Assembly: GCF_018802605.1 (NCBI RefSeq)
Contig: NZ_CP069161.1
Coordinates: 2,170,001-2,234,000, forward strand
Origin: Paludibacterium paludis
Lineage (GTDB): Bacteria > Pseudomonadota > Gammaproteobacteria > Burkholderiales > Chromobacteriaceae
Reading direction: 5' to 3'
Length of the DNA: 64,000 nucleotides
The position numbers and the translations under genes were made by a program. The notes under the pieces were generated by a model, which did no database searches, had not been told where the DNA came from, and saw only the letters and a program-made list of their open reading frames with translations. Shown piece after piece: positions 62,178-64,000 of this stretch (positions are counted from its first letter, which is position 1; every line of letters starts with the position of its first letter).

Positions 62178-64000
62178 TCAGGCGGTCGCCTGAATGGCGG
62201 TCAGGGCGATCGTGTAGACGATATCGTCGACCAGCGCTCCGCGCGACAGATCATTGACCGGTTTTCTCAATCCCTGCAGCATCGGCCCGACCGATACCAC
62301 GCCGGCGGATCGTTGAACCGCCTTGTAGGTGGTATTGCCGGTATTCAGGTCGGGGAACACGAACACGTTGGCCCGCCCCGCCACCTCGCTGCCCGGCGCT
62401 TTCTGGCGCCCGACCGATTCGACACTGGCCGCATCGTACTGCATCGGCCCGTCGATCAGCAGATCCGGACGCTTCTCCCTCGCGATCCGTGTCGCCTCCC
62501 GAACCTTTTCGACATCCGAGCCGCTGCCCGACGAACCGGTCGAGTAGGAAATCATCGCCACCCGGGGATTGAGGCCGAAGGCCCGGGCCGAATCGGCCGA
62601 CTGGATGGCGATATCCGCCAGCTGGCCGGCATCCGGATCGGGATTGACCGCGCAGTCGCCGTAAACCAGCACCTGATCGGGCATCAGCATGAAGAACACG
62701 CTCGATACGATGCTCGCGCCCGGCGCGGTCTTGATCAGTTGCAAGGCGGGCCGGATCGTGTTGGCCGTGGTGTGCACGGCGCCGGACACCAGGCCATCCA
62801 CCTCGGCGGTCGCCAGCATCATGGTGCCCAGCACCACGCTGTCCTCCAGCAGCTCCTCGGCCTGCGCGGGTGTCAGCCCTTTACTTTTGCGCAACTCAAC
62901 CATGGGCGCGACATAACGGTCGGCCACGGCGCGGGGCGCCAAGATTTCGATATCGTGCGGCAACGTCACGCCCTGCGCCTCGGCGACCTGGCGGATCCTA
63001 TCCGGCTCGCCGATCAGGACACATCTGGCGATGCCCTTTTCGTGACAGATGGCGGCGGCCTGAATGGTGCGGGGCTCATCGCCCTCGGGCAGCACGATCC
63101 GTTTGTTCGCGCGGCGCGCGCTTTCGATCAACCGATGGCGGAACGCCGGCGGCGGCAAGCGGACTTCGCGCGGCTCGCCGATCTTGCGCACCAGCGCGCT
63201 GGTATCGAGGCGCTCGGCGACAAAATCGACCAGAGCCTGCATGCGTTCGCCATCCTCGGCCGACACGCGACGGTCAAGATGGGCCAGACGGGTACTGGTG
63301 TCGAAGGTGTCGCAACCGGTCGACAGGATGGTGAGACCGGCCTGGCAGGCTGACTGGATCAGCGGCTGAATGCCCGGCGACACCGGCTCGCCGCAGGTCA
63401 GCAATAAGCCGGCCAGCGGAACGCCGCGCAGCATGGCCAGCGCGGTGGCGAGAATCACGTCGCTGCGGTCCCCCGGCGCGATCACCAACGTCCCGGGGCG
63501 CAGGCGGTCGGCCATTTTTTCCACGGTGCGGGCCGCCACCACGGTATCGCGCATGCGGGCCTGCTCGATCAGCCCAGCGTGATCGATTCTTAAATCCAGC
63601 GCGGAAACGACATCCAGCAGGCGCGGAGCATCCAGTTTCTCGTCGAAAGGAACGCAACCGAGCAGCGGGATATCGCAACCGTTGGACTGCAGCGCATCGC
63701 ACAACGCAGGCAGGGCGTGGCAGGCATCGCTGCGATTGAGCAGCAAACCGGCCACGTCGGCGCCGCCCGGACTGTACTGACGCCGCACCAGCCGCACGCA
63801 CTCGGCGATATCGCGGGCATCGCGATGCGCGCCGGAGAGCACCAACAGCAGCTCGGCGGAAAGGCTGCCCGCCATATCGGCATTCAGCCGGGTGATGGTC
63901 TCCACGTCGCAATCCGGCACCAGTCCTTCGACGATCAGCACATCGCAGTCTTGCTGGGCTTCTTCCGCCAGCCTCACCACCTCCTCCATCAGGGTGGCGA
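62178..64000 (-). CDS. pta: Phosphate acetyltransferase (long form), N-terminus outside the window
   Basis: Makes acetyl phosphate from acetyl-CoA. About 607 residues are visible and the first roughly 100 are missing past the window edge. The P-loop-like N-terminal domain is partly present (DVLIVEGLVP), followed by a DRTGG-type domain and the C-terminal catalytic PTA_PTB domain. The catalytic domain shows KRIVLPEGDEPRTIQAA, LVSGAVHTTANTIRPALQ, VYGDCAVNPDPDAGQLADIA and NVFVFPDLNTGNTTYKAVQR. This is the 700-residue E. coli-type architecture. Its partner ackA is probably beyond the edge. Confidence 0.96.
   Translation of the reverse strand, partial: ATLMEEVVRLAEEAQQDCDVLIVEGLVPDCDVETITRLNADMAGSLSAELLLVLSGAHRDARDIAECVRLVRRQYSPGGADVAGLLLNRSDACHALPALCDALQSNGCDIPLLGCVPFDEKLDAPRLLDVVSALDLRIDHAGLIEQARMRDTVVAARTVEKMADRLRPGTLVIAPGDRSDVILATALAMLRGVPLAGLLLTCGEPVSPGIQPLIQSACQAGLTILSTGCDTFDTSTRLAHLDRRVSAEDGERMQALVDFVAERLDTSALVRKIGEPREVRLPPPAFRHRLIESARRANKRIVLPEGDEPRTIQAAAICHEKGIARCVLIGEPDRIRQVAEAQGVTLPHDIEILAPRAVADRYVAPMVELRKSKGLTPAQAEELLEDSVVLGTMMLATAEVDGLVSGAVHTTANTIRPALQLIKTAPGASIVSSVFFMLMPDQVLVYGDCAVNPDPDAGQLADIAIQSADSARAFGLNPRVAMISYSTGSSGSGSDVEKVREATRIAREKRPDLLIDGPMQYDAASVESVGRQKAPGSEVAGRANVFVFPDLNTGNTTYKAVQRSAGVVSVGPMLQGLRKPVNDLSRGALVDDIVYTIALTAIQATA

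Noticed and set aside
1..64000. CRISPR arrays, rRNA operons, prophage modules or riboswitches
   Set aside because: No regularly spaced repeats, no rRNA sequence, no phage structural genes and no recognisable riboswitch aptamer were found on reading the intergenic regions.

Overview
The window is about 64 kb of a dense, high-G+C Gram-negative chromosome. It carries Fur-type iron regulation, TonB-dependent receptors, a PEP-CTERM protein, an E. coli-length Pta and the orders dapF-DUF484, gyrA-serC and recJ-rmuC. Together these suggest a betaproteobacterium, most likely of the order Neisseriales (Chromobacterium or Paludibacterium type). That placement rests on gene content and protein resemblance only; there is no rRNA in the window.

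Layout. 1-4.3 kb: the end of a VOC protein, a dicarboxylate/amino-acid symporter divergent from a LysR regulator, an ACT-like protein and an HDOD protein. 4.3-9.75 kb (minus): a tyrS / phosphoglycerate-mutase-like / recJ / rmuC transcription unit. 9.9-15.9 kb (plus): anmK, ftsK, hemH and a branched-chain amino-acid binding lipoprotein. 16-18.3 kb: an iron/heme-type TonB receptor behind a Fur-like site. 18.4-20.4 kb (minus): a TetR / thioesterase-like / dienoyl-CoA isomerase operon with a clear operator. 20.5-22.06 kb: dapF and DUF484.

22.06-28.45 kb is an accessory island with visibly lower G+C, bounded by decayed IS3-family transposases. It carries two paralogous tandem-cupin proteins of the RmlC (dTDP-4-dehydrorhamnose 3,5-epimerase) fold, an unrecognised 93-residue protein, an MFS transporter and a diverged duplicate of the start of that transporter gene. 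This is the best candidate for an undescribed system. The layout suggests that two modification or binding enzymes, a small protein or peptide and an exporter work together on one product, but nothing in the sequence names that product.

28.4-40.2 kb is a long minus-strand run. It contains gyrA, two hotdog thioesterases and serC, then an MFS transporter translationally coupled to a 39-residue membrane microprotein. After these come an O-methyltransferase, pheA, a LOG protein, a membrane protein, elbB, a DAHP-synthase-like protein and an alpha/beta hydrolase. Phenylalanine and serine synthesis genes are interleaved with GyrA, and most junctions are ATGA overlaps or a few bases. 40.3-42 kb holds an amino-acid ABC permease and binding protein with no ATPase in view. 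42-50.6 kb is a mixed region: a Lys/Ala/His-rich secreted protein, a PAS chemoreceptor, tRNA-Thr, VOC proteins, a PEP-CTERM protein, a Mpo1-like protein, a transglutaminase-like protein, a periplasmic binding protein and cdh.

50.8-57.7 kb is a complete ferric-siderophore uptake locus: binding protein, FecCD permease, ATPase, AraC regulator, TonB receptor and siderophore-interacting reductase, with Fur boxes before both plus-strand units. 57.8-64 kb holds a SUV3-like helicase, a DUF1615 lipoprotein, an unknown protein, a cold-shock protein and the 3' part of pta.
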